From positions 62,001-126,000 of the forward strand of contig NZ_BOMQ01000060.1 in assembly GCF_016862275.1 (NCBI RefSeq): a DNA stretch of 64,000 nucleotides, in the 5' to 3' direction. Shown piece by piece: positions 27,655 to 35,748 of this stretch. The notes below the pieces were generated by a model. It was not told the origin of the DNA. It saw only the letters and a program-made list of their open reading frames with translations, and searched no databases. A program made the translations under genes and the position numbers. The stretch's first letter is position 1, and the number at the start of each line of letters is the position of its first letter. The DNA is from Actinoplanes nipponensis (lineage in GTDB: Bacteria > Actinomycetota > Actinomycetes > Mycobacteriales > Micromonosporaceae).

Positions 27655-28120
27655 CCCCCGCTTGGCCGGGCGGCTGCAGGGACAGAAACGACGGACCCCC
27701 GGACCACATGGGTGAGTGTGGCCTTCAAGGACTCATTGCTTCCGTGTGACCGAGCGTCCGTCGGTGTTCGTCCTCAGCGAAGTTGATCCAACAGACGGCG
27801 TCGACCTGGGGCGGATCAGTTTGATTGAGACGAGCGTGAGCCGGTTCGTCTCAATCAAACTGATCCTCTCTACCTTGGGGTGCCATCGCGTGAAGTGGCC
27901 AGCTTGCATCGTCGACCGCCCAGGCATCGGCCCCGATCAAGTGAGTCGCGGGCCGACCCGCGGTTACGTAGAGTGGTGGTTCGGCGGCCCATGCGCACGC
28001 TCGGCGGCATGTGAGTAAGTCGGCTCGGGCATGAACGGTAACGCCGAGCGTACCCATGAGGCAGAACATGCGGTCCGACAGCGTTGCTTCATACGGTGAC
28101 GACTCGGTGGACCCGCCGAT
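27655..28120. other. Convergent intergenic region
   Basis: No gene seen. It lies between two converging nuclease genes and contains the large palindrome at 27813-27866. Confidence 0.4.
27813..27866. terminator. Perfect 21-bp hairpin between convergent genes
   Basis: GATCAGTTTGATTGAGACGA (27814-27833, extended by one G) pairs perfectly with 27846-27866 across a 12-nt loop. It is more AT-rich than its surroundings. Placement between convergent genes suggests a bidirectional terminator. The 150-250 base distance from either stop leaves open an operator or recombination site. Confidence 0.6.
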
Positions 28121-29038
28121 CTACGCAAGGAACTGGTATGCGCTGACGAAGACTTCGCCGGTCCGTGCAGCGTGCTGCCTCTTGCGCCTAAGGAGATCGG
28201 GAAGTTCGAGTCGCCCATCGATCACCGCGTTTAAGTCTCCGCCATCCATTAGGATGACGTTAGGGCGGCGCTGTCTGGCCATCTCGAACACAGTGTCCTG
28301 AAAACCGTTCATGGAGATAAAGAGGCCGAGAGTGTTGTCGAGCCGACGTCCGATTTTGCCATAGAAAATTTCGAGGTCACCGTGGGGCGTCTTCTCCTGG
28401 TGCCACTTCGCTTCGAGTATATATTCACCCTCGAATGTGAATGCGCCATCGATTTGCTCACCCTTTAAGGCGAACGGCGCCTTGGCGTCTATGTCAAAAA
28501 GCGCGAAGAACTGATTTAGGAACGCTTCCAACGCGTATCCACGCGGCTGAGGTGCCAGAGTGTGGATCTCATGGAACTTTTGCTTAAGCTCCTCCAACTT
28601 AGCCTTCATAGCCTGGAAAGACTCGGCTCGAACTCGGTCCGCTTCGCGTCGGCGCGCGGCCTCCTCGTGTTCGGAGCGCAGTAGCCGGTAAGGGCCGACC
28701 GACTCGCTGAGGACCTTGATGGCCGCCACAGCGTTGGCATACTTTGATTCACCGTCATCGAGCCGTTTTAGGTGGGCTGGATCAGGGATGTCTGCAGTTG
28801 CCAGAATTAGATTGAGCAACTCGTCAAAGTAGCGATGCTGGTCTGCCGCTAAGGTGTCAACAAGCTGGTCGACAATTGCGCGCTTGTACTGCCCTTCCCA
28901 ATCGAACTGCGCCACGAAAGCTCGATCGTTAAGGCACGAGTTCAGGAAGGCACGCAGGTCTTTCTTGAACCAATACGCATATATCAGCGCTTCCTTCAAG
29001 GGGTGAAGCACTGCCGGACTAATGCGCTTGGTGGTCAT
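28121..29038 (-). CDS. Mrr-like PD-(D/E)XK restriction endonuclease
   Basis: 305 aa, start ATG 29038 with AGGAT about nine bases upstream. The N-terminal ~120 residues are helical (ALIYAYWFKKDLRAFLNSCL), then comes a charged coiled coil (about 120-160). The nuclease domain begins with RGYALEAFLNQFFALF (E171), EQIDGAFTFEGEYILEAKWH (D197, E209, K211) and continues with GLFISMNGF and NVILMDGGDL, the strand pattern of Mrr_cat domains. Expected to cut DNA, possibly modified DNA, in the cytoplasm. Base composition looks lower in GC than the neighbours, a sign of acquisition. It is divergent from the cyclase gene at 29555. Confidence 0.75.
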   Translation of the reverse strand: MTTKRISPAVLHPLKEALIYAYWFKKDLRAFLNSCLNDRAFVAQFDWEGQYKRAIVDQLVDTLAADQHRYFDELLNLILATADIPDPAHLKRLDDGESKYANAVAAIKVLSESVGPYRLLRSEHEEAARRREADRVRAESFQAMKAKLEELKQKFHEIHTLAPQPRGYALEAFLNQFFALFDIDAKAPFALKGEQIDGAFTFEGEYILEAKWHQEKTPHGDLEIFYGKIGRRLDNTLGLFISMNGFQDTVFEMARQRRPNVILMDGGDLNAVIDGRLELPDLLRRKRQHAARTGEVFVSAYQFLA

Positions 29039-29540
29039 CGCGACATCCTAAGTGAACACCTCGCTGTTGTCATCGGGCCTCGTGCCGCAGAGGGGTCCGA
29101 TACGTTGATCAATTGGCCAGGATCACGACTACACCTAGCAGCTCTTGACGTACTTCGTAAGATCGTGACCGGCCGCAGCGCATCGACGACTATGTCCTGG
29201 GCGAGCGCGAGAGCCCTACATGCCGCCTAGCTTGGGAGATGCGTGCAAGTGCTGCTGCTCGGGCCGCACTTCGCGGGCTCCACGCCCCTCGGCGGGATGC
29301 TCGTTTAGCAGGCGGTCTCCCGCCGATGCCCGTGCTCCCCGACATCCCGGCTCGCGCCATACGCGTCCACTCAGTGTGCCAGTCCAACGTCCGGATGTCG
29401 TCGGCGAGACACCGTTCGAGCGGCGGTACTGGCACAAGGTCTTCTGGACGCGGAACGCATGCGGCAGAGGAGTGCGATCCTGCTTGACGGGTTCTATGCA
29501 AAACTTCGCCTATAACCCCGCGACCTGAGTCTCCGCAACA
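29039..29540. other. Divergent intergenic region of 0.5 kb
   Basis: No supported gene. Fragments such as LADDIRTLDWHTEWT on the minus strand have a faint protein-like look but no start or continuation, so decayed coding DNA is possible. It separates the Mrr-like gene from the cyclase gene. Confidence 0.3.
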
Positions 29541-29546
29541 TAAAAT
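29541..29546 (+). promoter_or_regulatory. -10 element (TAAAAT) for a leaderless transcript
   Basis: TAAAAT ends eight bases before the ATG at 29555 and no ribosome site is present, so transcription probably starts at or next to the start codon. Confidence 0.45.
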
Positions 29547-29554
29547 TTCTACCC

Positions 29555-30328
29555 ATGGGCCTTGGGCAGCGATTTCACTCACTTGAAGACTTTCTAGCCT
29601 CGCATGCAAGCAACGTAGACGCCGCAATAGATTGCGGGGATGGATCATCCGTTCCAATTAAGGGAACGGAGATAGAAGCCGCGATCCTCTTTGCCGACAT
29701 CAGTAGATTTTCAACACGCACGATTGGCATGAGTCCAGTTGAGACGCTGGTCTTTGTGCAAATATTCTTCGGATGGGTCACGTCTCAGGCCCTTAAGGGC
29801 CGCCCTGGGATTGTCGACAAATATATCGGCGACGAGGTGATGGTCATATTTTCCAAAGACTTCGGATCCGAAGACCCGGTCCTCGATGCGATCCAAGCCG
29901 CGATTGACATGTCCAGGAACGATCCGCATGCGTACCGCCCGCATATCGGAATTGCCTTTGGTCGTACGATCGTGGGTTACGCTGGCACCCCACTCCGTTA
30001 CAACGTTTCGGTATTCGGCTCTGCGGTCGCCCTGGCAGCACGATGCGCAGGAATCAAGTCAGAGAACCCGGACGGAGGTTCGCCCGCAATTGCACTGCCC
30101 AGCGCAGATTGGGGAGATCGTTCTTTCGATGACGTGAACCCTCCTAGTGAGATCCCCACCGTTCTTGAGCTTCATCCGGCCAGGACGGTCCCCCTAAAGG
30201 GGTTCGGTGACATCCCTGTTAGGGAAATCTACAACCCAGCTGCCTGGAAGCCTGATTTGACAGCCGAGGAACGCACCACATTCGCTCTTGATGAAATACG
30301 TGCGAATAACCGCTATTGGCCCCGATAG
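29555..30328 (+). CDS. Stand-alone class III nucleotidyl cyclase
   Basis: 257 aa. The cyclase homology domain starts at about residue 40: EAAILFADISRFS holds metal-binding D48, and DKYIGDEVMVIF holds D93 with K89 in the base-recognition position. GIAFGRTIVGYAG and VFGSAVALAARCAG follow. The transition-state Arg is kept but the usual Asn of VN-x-AAR is Ala. The C-terminal 60 residues carry VPLKGFGDIPVREIY, typical of bacterial cyclases. No sensor or membrane domain is attached. Stand-alone class III cyclases near nucleases include the pyrimidine cyclases of Pycsar defence, but no recognisable cyclic-nucleotide effector is adjacent, so the product (cAMP, cGMP, cUMP or cCMP) is open. Confidence 0.75.
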   Translation: MGLGQRFHSLEDFLASHASNVDAAIDCGDGSSVPIKGTEIEAAILFADISRFSTRTIGMSPVETLVFVQIFFGWVTSQALKGRPGIVDKYIGDEVMVIFSKDFGSEDPVLDAIQAAIDMSRNDPHAYRPHIGIAFGRTIVGYAGTPLRYNVSVFGSAVALAARCAGIKSENPDGGSPAIALPSADWGDRSFDDVNPPSEIPTVLELHPARTVPLKGFGDIPVREIYNPAAWKPDLTAEERTTFALDEIRANNRYWPR

Positions 30329-30687
30329 CAGGCCCTCGCCAACGCGCTCACATCGGCAGATTCGAACCCCGCCAGCTCTCCCGTGGAGTTACGCTCGGTA
30401 GCCGAACTGCGTACTGGCGAGGGCCGGTCATTAGCTCGCGGCCACCTCTGCGAATCTCGATGGCTGCGGCCGGCTCGGTCGCGCGAGCGCGTCCCTTCTG
30501 CCGGCCGTACGCCATCATGTGGGGCTCAGGCGGCGTCCGGATCAGTTCGACGAGCCTGGAACAGATCCGTTGCGAAACCACAGCCGGTCCTTCCACGATC
30601 GCGTCTGCCCAGCTCAGCGGCAATATTTTGATTAAAGAACAGTGATGTAGTTCGGCTGTGCCCGAGCGTGCTGCCGGTACGAAATGG
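30329..30687. other. Intergenic region
   Basis: No gene supported on either strand. It follows the cyclase stop and precedes the 3' end of the minus-strand MFS gene. Confidence 0.35.
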
Positions 30688-31992
30688 TCATTCCGGCACG
30701 CCGAGCGCACCATGATCGTTGCATCGAGAGGTACTGGGACCGCCCATCGAGCCGATGCGCTGCGTCGGTCTCGTGGAGGCGATGGCTGCGGCGCTGAGTG
30801 CGCAGCACGCGGCCACCGTGATCAAAACCGGCGTGTAGCTGCCGGCCCGAGTGTGTAGGCCGGCGGCGGCGAGGGGTGCTGCGGCCTTGGCGAGGGTCAT
30901 GGGGACGACCAAGATGCCGGCGAGGGTGGCGTAGCGGCGGGTGTCGTAGCGCTCGGCGAGCAGGACGGGCTTGGCGATGGTGGCGACGCCGAAGCCGAGC
31001 CCGAAGCCGATGACGGCGCCGATCGCGCCGCCGGTGTTCGCGCCGACGAACGGTAGGAGCAGTGCGGCGGCGGCTTGGACGCTGAAAACGGCGGCGGTGA
31101 CAGTGGTGGTGCGGTAGCGGCGTTGAAGTCCGGTGGTCAGCAGGCGCCCAGCGACAGACAGTGCGCCGAGGAGTCCGGCGATGGTGGCGGCGAATGTGGG
31201 TGGGTGTCCCCAGGAGATCAGGGCGGCGACGAGGTGCACCGTGACCGCAGTGATCGCGGCGGTGTGCGCGGTGAACCCGAGTGCGAGGAGCCAGAATCCG
31301 CGGTCGGCCAGCGCCGCGCGTACCGCTCCGACCCCGGGGCGAGACTCGTCATCGCGGGCAGGGTTCATGTGGTGGTGATTCGCGGGTCGCTGTACGGCGA
31401 AGGCATGCAAGGGGACGGCCAGGGCCTGGATTCCGGCGAGGACGAGGATGGCGGTGCGCCAGCCGTGGTTGGCGACGAGCCACCCGGTCAGGGGTAGGAA
31501 GACGGTGCTGGAGAAGCCGGCGACGACGGTGAGCGTGAGTAGGGCGTTGGAGCGGTGTGCCGTGCTGGTGGCGGCGATGACGATGGCGAACGCGGCTTCG
31601 TAGAGGCTGGCGGCGCTGGCTGCGCCGATGCCGATTTGCACGAGGTAGAGCTGCCAGAGGGTGTCGACTTGGGACCAGGCGAGTAGGAGCAGGACGCCGG
31701 CGGCGGATCCGGCGGTCATTAGCAGTCGGCCGCCGTGGCGGTCGAGCCACCTGCCGACGGGCACAGCGAGGGCGGCGCCGGTGAGGACGCTGGCGGTGTA
31801 TGCGCCGGTGACGGCGGTGGTGCTGGTGTGCAGGTGGGCGGCTACCGGGGCGAGGAGCACGGCGAAGGCGTAGTACAGGGTGCCGTAGCCGATGGTCTGG
31901 CTGATCGCCAGCGACGCGACGAGGGTGGTGCGGCGGCGCCCGCCGGTGAGTTCACTGGCGGGCGCTACCGGTTGGGTGGTGGGTGTGGTCAC
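30688..31992 (-). CDS. MFS transporter of the arsenic island
   Basis: 434 aa with twelve predicted membrane helices. Residues ~25-45 read SLAISQTIGYGTLYYAFAVL. The loop after helix 2 reads VPVGRWLDRHGGRLLMTAGS, the MFS signature. A polar central loop rich in His (RPANHHHMNPARDDESRPG) separates the halves. The GTG start (31992) overlaps the stop of the flavoprotein gene by four bases, so the two are one minus-strand operon divergent from arsR. By context it probably exports arsenic species or their modified products; no ArsB or Acr3 pump is present. The sequence gives no direct substrate evidence. Confidence 0.75.
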   Translation of the reverse strand: MTTPTTQPVAPASELTGGRRRTTLVASLAISQTIGYGTLYYAFAVLLAPVAAHLHTSTTAVTGAYTASVLTGAALAVPVGRWLDRHGGRLLMTAGSAAGVLLLLAWSQVDTLWQLYLVQIGIGAASAASLYEAAFAIVIAATSTAHRSNALLTLTVVAGFSSTVFLPLTGWLVANHGWRTAILVLAGIQALAVPLHAFAVQRPANHHHMNPARDDESRPGVGAVRAALADRGFWLLALGFTAHTAAITAVTVHLVAALISWGHPPTFAATIAGLLGALSVAGRLLTTGLQRRYRTTTVTAAVFSVQAAAALLLPFVGANTGGAIGAVIGFGLGFGVATIAKPVLLAERYDTRRYATLAGILVVPMTLAKAAAPLAAAGLHTRAGSYTPVLITVAACCALSAAAIASTRPTQRIGSMGGPSTSRCNDHGALGVPE

Positions 31993-33743
31993 GAGCAGCA
32001 GGCGCCACCGGCGGCCGGGGCGAGGCTGATCAGGCCGGCCACGCTGGGCAGAGCACCGGGCTGCTCGGTGAGCGCGGCAATCTGCAGGGCGACCTCGGTG
32101 TCCAGTCCGATCTCGGCGGCGGCGGCGCGGACGGCATCGCCGGTGCTGGCCGAGGTCGGCAGCAGCGCCATGGTGGCCGCCGCGAGCATGGCCGGCACGT
32201 CGGCAGCGAGGCCGAAGCGGGCGGCGATGTCGCGGGAGGCGGCCTCGGCGGCGAGGTTGGAGCCGCACACCCCGGTCTCGGGCAGGTCGAGCTGCACGTC
32301 ATCGGCAGCCTCGAAGTCACCCGCGAGGGCGGCGGCGATGGAGCGGACCTGCTCGTAGCCGGTGGCCATGAGGAACGTCGGCGCCCGGCCGTAGGACTTC
32401 ATGCCGACGGCGTAGTAGTTCGGTTCGGGCTGGCCGAGTTCGCGGTAGCCGTGCGGGGCGACGGTGCCGCAGGAGTGTTCGTTGGGGTCGATCAGGTCGG
32501 CCAGGGTGCGGGTGCAGCCGAGGATCGGGTCGAGGTCCAGGCGCAGCTCACCGGCGATGCTGTGGTCCGGCCGGAACCCGGTCGCGGACACCACCCGGTC
32601 GGCGGTGACGGTGCGCCCGTCGGCGGCGATCAGCTCGATGCCGTGGTCGGCGCGTCGTGCGGTGTGCACGCCGAACGCTTCGACGAGGGTGACCTTGCCG
32701 GTGTCGACCAGGGCGCGCAGGCCGCTGCCCAGGGCACCGCGGGCGGGCAGCTCGTCGGCGTCCTCGCCGCCGAACGCGCGCGTCGCGGACCCGCCGCGTA
32801 CGGCCCAGGTGATCTGGGTGCCGGGTGCGGTGTCGGCGAGGCGGGCGAGGTCCAGCAGCGTGTTGGCGGCGGAGTGCCCGGCGCCGACGACGATGGTGTG
32901 CTTGCCGGCGTGGGCGTCGCGGTCGGCGCCGAGCACGTCGGGCAGGGCGTGGTCGATCAGGTCGGCCAGGTCGCTCTCACCGTGTGCGGGCAGCCCGTTG
33001 ACACCCAGGGGGTTGGGGGTGCGCCAGGTGCCGGACGCGTCGATGACGGCGCTGGCGGTGATGTCGGTGCCGTCGGCGAGCCGGACGATGAACGGCTGGT
33101 CGGCCCGGCCGTCGGTGCGGACCCGGTCCACGCTGGTGCGGGTCATCGCGACGACGCGGGCGCCGAAGCGCAGGTGCGGTGCGATCGCGGGCAGCTTGGC
33201 CAGGGGCTGCAGGTAGTCCTCGAGCAGTTCCGCGCCGGTGGGTAGGGCTTCGTCGTCGGGGGCGGCCCAACCGGCGGCGTCGAGCAGCCGGCGGGCGGCG
33301 GAGTCGATGTTGTAACGCCATGGGCTGAACAGCCCCACGTGCGCCCACTGACGTACCGACGCGGCGATCTCGGTGCCGGCTTCGAGCACGAGGAACGGCA
33401 TGCCCTGCTCGTGCAGGTGCGCGGCGGCGGCCAAACCGACCGGGCCGGCGCCGATGACCACGACGGGCGCGTCCTGCGGCGACCAGGCCGTGCGGGCGGG
33501 GTCGGGCTGCGTCAGCCGGATCGGGGAGGCGATGACCTGCACGGTGCTCGTGGCCGGGGCGCAACAGCCTCCCGCGTCGGCCGCCTGTGCATCGGTGGCG
33601 GGCGCGCAGCAGTCAGCGCCTGCGGCGACGGCTTCGGTCTTCGCGGCCGGGGCGCAGCAGGCGTCAGCCTGCACGGCGGCTTCGGTCGTGCCGCAGCACG
33701 GCTCCTGCCCGGTGGCCGGGGTGCCGGTGATGTCGCTACTCAT
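31989..33743 (-). CDS. FAD-dependent monooxygenase with Cys-Cys repeats (ArsO-like)
   Basis: 584 aa from ATG 33743, with GAAGGAG upstream. The first 65 residues contain four vicinal cysteine pairs (residues 16-17, 29-30, 45-46, 60-61; the last three in the form CCAPA), and the protein ends ACCS. The core is a flavin monooxygenase: VVVIGAGPVGLAAAAHLHEQ (FAD Rossmann, about 94-113), a second dinucleotide site TIVVGAGHSAANTLLDLA (NADPH), and VVSATGFRPDHS. Vicinal Cys pairs bind As(III), so the tails may capture the substrate. Position next to arsR and overlap with an MFS pump support a role in arsenic modification and export. The substrate is inferred from context. Confidence 0.75.
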   Translation of the reverse strand: MSSDITGTPATGQEPCCGTTEAAVQADACCAPAAKTEAVAAGADCCAPATDAQAADAGGCCAPATSTVQVIASPIRLTQPDPARTAWSPQDAPVVVIGAGPVGLAAAAHLHEQGMPFLVLEAGTEIAASVRQWAHVGLFSPWRYNIDSAARRLLDAAGWAAPDDEALPTGAELLEDYLQPLAKLPAIAPHLRFGARVVAMTRTSVDRVRTDGRADQPFIVRLADGTDITASAVIDASGTWRTPNPLGVNGLPAHGESDLADLIDHALPDVLGADRDAHAGKHTIVVGAGHSAANTLLDLARLADTAPGTQITWAVRGGSATRAFGGEDADELPARGALGSGLRALVDTGKVTLVEAFGVHTARRADHGIELIAADGRTVTADRVVSATGFRPDHSIAGELRLDLDPILGCTRTLADLIDPNEHSCGTVAPHGYRELGQPEPNYYAVGMKSYGRAPTFLMATGYEQVRSIAAALAGDFEAADDVQLDLPETGVCGSNLAAEAASRDIAARFGLAADVPAMLAAATMALLPTSASTGDAVRAAAAEIGLDTEVALQIAALTEQPGALPSVAGLISLAPAAGGACCS

Positions 33744-33884
33744 GGTCGCGGAGCTCCTTCGTCTGGACGGTCGAGCGGTTCGAGCGGTGGCCTGCGCTGA
33801 GCGGCTGGAACCTCTCATCGGTCATCCCACCGCCGCAACGGCTTAGATAATCGTCAAAACCACGAGTCCTATGTTGCACTCGGC

Positions 33885-33916
33885 TTCGACAAGTGTCAAC
33901 CTCGACACATGTCGAA
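33885..33916. promoter_or_regulatory. ArsR-type operator
   Basis: TTCGACAAGTGTC - aacctc - GACACATGTCGAA is a 13-bp dyad (12 of 13 matched). It overlaps the arsR start codon at 33909 and sits between divergent arsenic genes, so one site could repress both directions. Confidence 0.8.
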
Positions 33917-34280
33917 ACCAGCTGAGGTCACCCTGACGGATCTCGTCGGGCAGGACTGCTGCGCGCCGATCAACGCCGGACGCATGCCGGCACCTGCAGC
34001 GGTGGCGTTGGCTCCGGCATTCAAGGCCCTGGGTGATCCGGTCCGGTTGCAGCTGATGTCGATGATCGCCTCCGCCGACGGCGGGGAGATCTGCGTGTGC
34101 GACCTGACGCCCGCGTTCGAGTTGTCCGGGCCGACCATCTCGCACCACCTGCGCACGCTGCGCGAGGCGGGCCTGGTCAGCGCCGAACGTCGCGGAAGCT
34201 GGGTCTACTACCAGGCCGACCCGCTCGTGTTGCGCTTGCTCGGCGGCCTGCTCGGCACGCCCGTCGCCGTCGCCGGCTAA
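33909..34280 (+). CDS. arsR: ArsR/SmtB-family arsenic-responsive repressor
   Basis: 123 aa. It has a winged helix with LKALGDPVRLQLM-like N-part (FKALGDPVRLQLMSMIAS), the metalloid-sensing helix EICVCDLTPAFELSGPTISH (CVC arsenic site) and the wing ERRGSWVYYQAD. An additional N-terminal DCCAP motif provides further thiols. It represses the divergent promoters until As(III) binds. No Shine-Dalgarno is visible and the operator covers the ATG, suggesting a leaderless or weakly translated mRNA. It is the first gene of the plus-strand ars cluster. Confidence 0.9.
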   Translation: MSKPAEVTLTDLVGQDCCAPINAGRMPAPAAVALAPAFKALGDPVRLQLMSMIASADGGEICVCDLTPAFELSGPTISHHLRTLREAGLVSAERRGSWVYYQADPLVLRLLGGLLGTPVAVAG

Positions 34281-34350
34281 GCCGAGCCCGCACCGCGAAC
34301 ATGACCATCGGGTGAACAACCCGGCGACCTCTTGCCCTTATCCGACTTAC

Positions 34351-34379
34351 TCAGTGACCATTGAGTCAATGAACACTGA
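34351..34379. promoter_or_regulatory. 29-bp palindromic operator over the start of the ArsR-ArsC fusion gene
   Basis: The sequence TCAGTG-ac-CATTGA-g-TCAATG-aa-CACTGA is a nested dyad with only the spacer bases unmatched. It includes the ATG at 34369. The half-site differs from the 33885 operator, so the fusion protein probably recognises its own site. Confidence 0.8.
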
Positions 34380-35052
34380 GCAGCAGTCACTGAGGGAGCG
34401 GGCGCGGATCCACGCCGCACTCGGCGACCCGGCACGTCTCGCGATCGTGGACGCGCTGAGCCTCGGTGACGCCTCACCCGGCGAGATCGCCCAGGACCTG
34501 CAGATGCCGACGAACCTGGTCGCCCACCACGTCAAGGTCCTGGCCGACGCCGGGCTGATCGAGCGCACCCGCTCGGAGGCCGATAAGCGCCGCACCTACC
34601 TACGGCTACGACCGGACACCCTCGCCCTGCTCACCCCGCCCCGGCTGCCCGACACGGCCCGGGTGGTGTTCGTCTGCACCCACAACTCGGCCCGCTCACA
34701 GCTCGCTGCAGCGCTGTGGACCGACCGCACCCACCGGCCCGCCGCATCGGCCGGCACGCATCCGGCTCAACGGGTGCATCCCCGCGCCGTCACCGTCGCC
34801 CAACGCCACGGCCTGCACCTGGAGGCGACAGGGACCGCCCACGTCAGCGACGTGATCACCGACAACGACCTGGTCATCGCGGTCTGCGACAGCGCCCACG
34901 AAGACCTGACCGGCACGGTCCGGCCCCGGTTGCACTGGTCGGTGCCCGACCCGGTGCGCGCCGACACCGACGCCGCGTTCGAGACCGCCTTCACCGACCT
35001 GGCCGGGCGCATCGAGCGCCTCGCGCCCACCCTCATCGGAGACCCGTCATGA
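34369..35052 (+). CDS. ArsR repressor fused to a low-molecular-weight phosphatase-type ArsC
   Basis: 227 aa. Residues ~5-90 are a winged-helix repressor (IHAALGDPARLAIVDALSLG, LVAHHVKVLADAGLIERTRS, RRTYLRL). From residue 98 an arsenate-reductase/LMW-PTP domain follows: VFVCTHNSARSQLAAALW, with nucleophile C103 and the P-loop Arg, then VIAVCDSAHEDL and LHWSVPDP with the general-acid Asp. The fusion joins sensing and arsenate reduction in one chain, known in some actinobacteria. An in-frame start at 34312 exists, but ATG 34369 lies at the domain boundary and inside the operator. The 3' end overlaps the next arsC (ATGA). Confidence 0.85.
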   Translation: MNTEQQSLRERARIHAALGDPARLAIVDALSLGDASPGEIAQDLQMPTNLVAHHVKVLADAGLIERTRSEADKRRTYLRLRPDTLALLTPPRLPDTARVVFVCTHNSARSQLAAALWTDRTHRPAASAGTHPAQRVHPRAVTVAQRHGLHLEATGTAHVSDVITDNDLVIAVCDSAHEDLTGTVRPRLHWSVPDPVRADTDAAFETAFTDLAGRIERLAPTLIGDPS

Positions 35053-35705
35053 CCGACACCACCGCGTACTGGCGTCCCGACCTCTCGATCGACCAAGCCC
35101 TCGCGTTGAAGACCGCGGCGACGCGCCTCGCCGCCGAGTTCGACGGCACCTACGGTGCGGAGACGATCGAACGGTTCCTGCACTCCAGCTACGACCAGTT
35201 CGCCACGATCGGTGCCATCCCGAACTTCCTGCCGCTGCTCGCCGAACGGTTCGCCCGGCAACGCCTGCAGGCCCTAGCCCGGGTGGAAGGGCATCACCGT
35301 GACGGTAAGCCGGTGGTGTTGTTCCTGTGCACCCACAACGCCGGCCGTTCGCAGATGGCGTTGGGGTTCTTCACCCAACTGGCCGGTGACAACGCCATAG
35401 CCTGGTCCGGTGGCTCCGAGCCCGGCAACCAGATCAACGCTGCCGCCGTCGCCGCGATGGCCGAACGCGGTATCGACATTGCCGGCGAGTACCCCAAGCC
35501 CTGGACCGACGAAGTCGTCCGTGCCGCCGACGTAGTCATCACCATGGGGTGTGGTGACGCCTGCCCGGTGTTCCCCGGCACCCGGTACGAGAACTGGGAC
35601 CTCGAAGACCCGGCCGGCCTGGACGTCGCCGACGTGCGGCCCATCCGCGACGAACTCGAACGCCGCGTCCGCCGGCTCCTCGACGACCTGCACGTCCCCG
35701 CCTGA
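35049..35705 (+). CDS. arsC: Arsenate reductase with N-terminal helical domain (LMW-PTP type)
   Basis: 218 aa. Residues 1-75 form a three-helix bundle domain (AATRLAAEFDGTYGAETIER, then ATIGAIPNFLPLLAERFARQ) common in actinobacterial ArsC proteins. The catalytic domain has VLFLCTHNAGRSQMALGFF with nucleophile C94, TMGCGDACPVFPG with two further cysteines, and YENWDLEDPAG with the catalytic Asp. It reduces As(V) to As(III) with thioredoxin or mycothiol-type electron donors. Translationally coupled to the ArsR-ArsC fusion and followed by an arsenite channel gene. Confidence 0.88.
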   Translation: MTDTTAYWRPDLSIDQALALKTAATRLAAEFDGTYGAETIERFLHSSYDQFATIGAIPNFLPLLAERFARQRLQALARVEGHHRDGKPVVLFLCTHNAGRSQMALGFFTQLAGDNAIAWSGGSEPGNQINAAAVAAMAERGIDIAGEYPKPWTDEVVRAADVVITMGCGDACPVFPGTRYENWDLEDPAGLDVADVRPIRDELERRVRRLLDDLHVPA

Positions 35706-35748
35706 ACCCCGTCCGCATCTGCCCTGAGCATCTGGAGAGCCTGCACTC

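Noticed and set aside
29190..29657. Minus-strand open frame in front of the cyclase gene
   Set aside because: It overlaps the start of the cyclase, has no family-like pattern, and only a short piece looks protein-like.
29555..30328. Assignment of the cyclase as a definite Pycsar PycC
   Set aside because: No adjacent PycTM or PycTIR effector is present and base-specifying residues cannot settle the product by eye.
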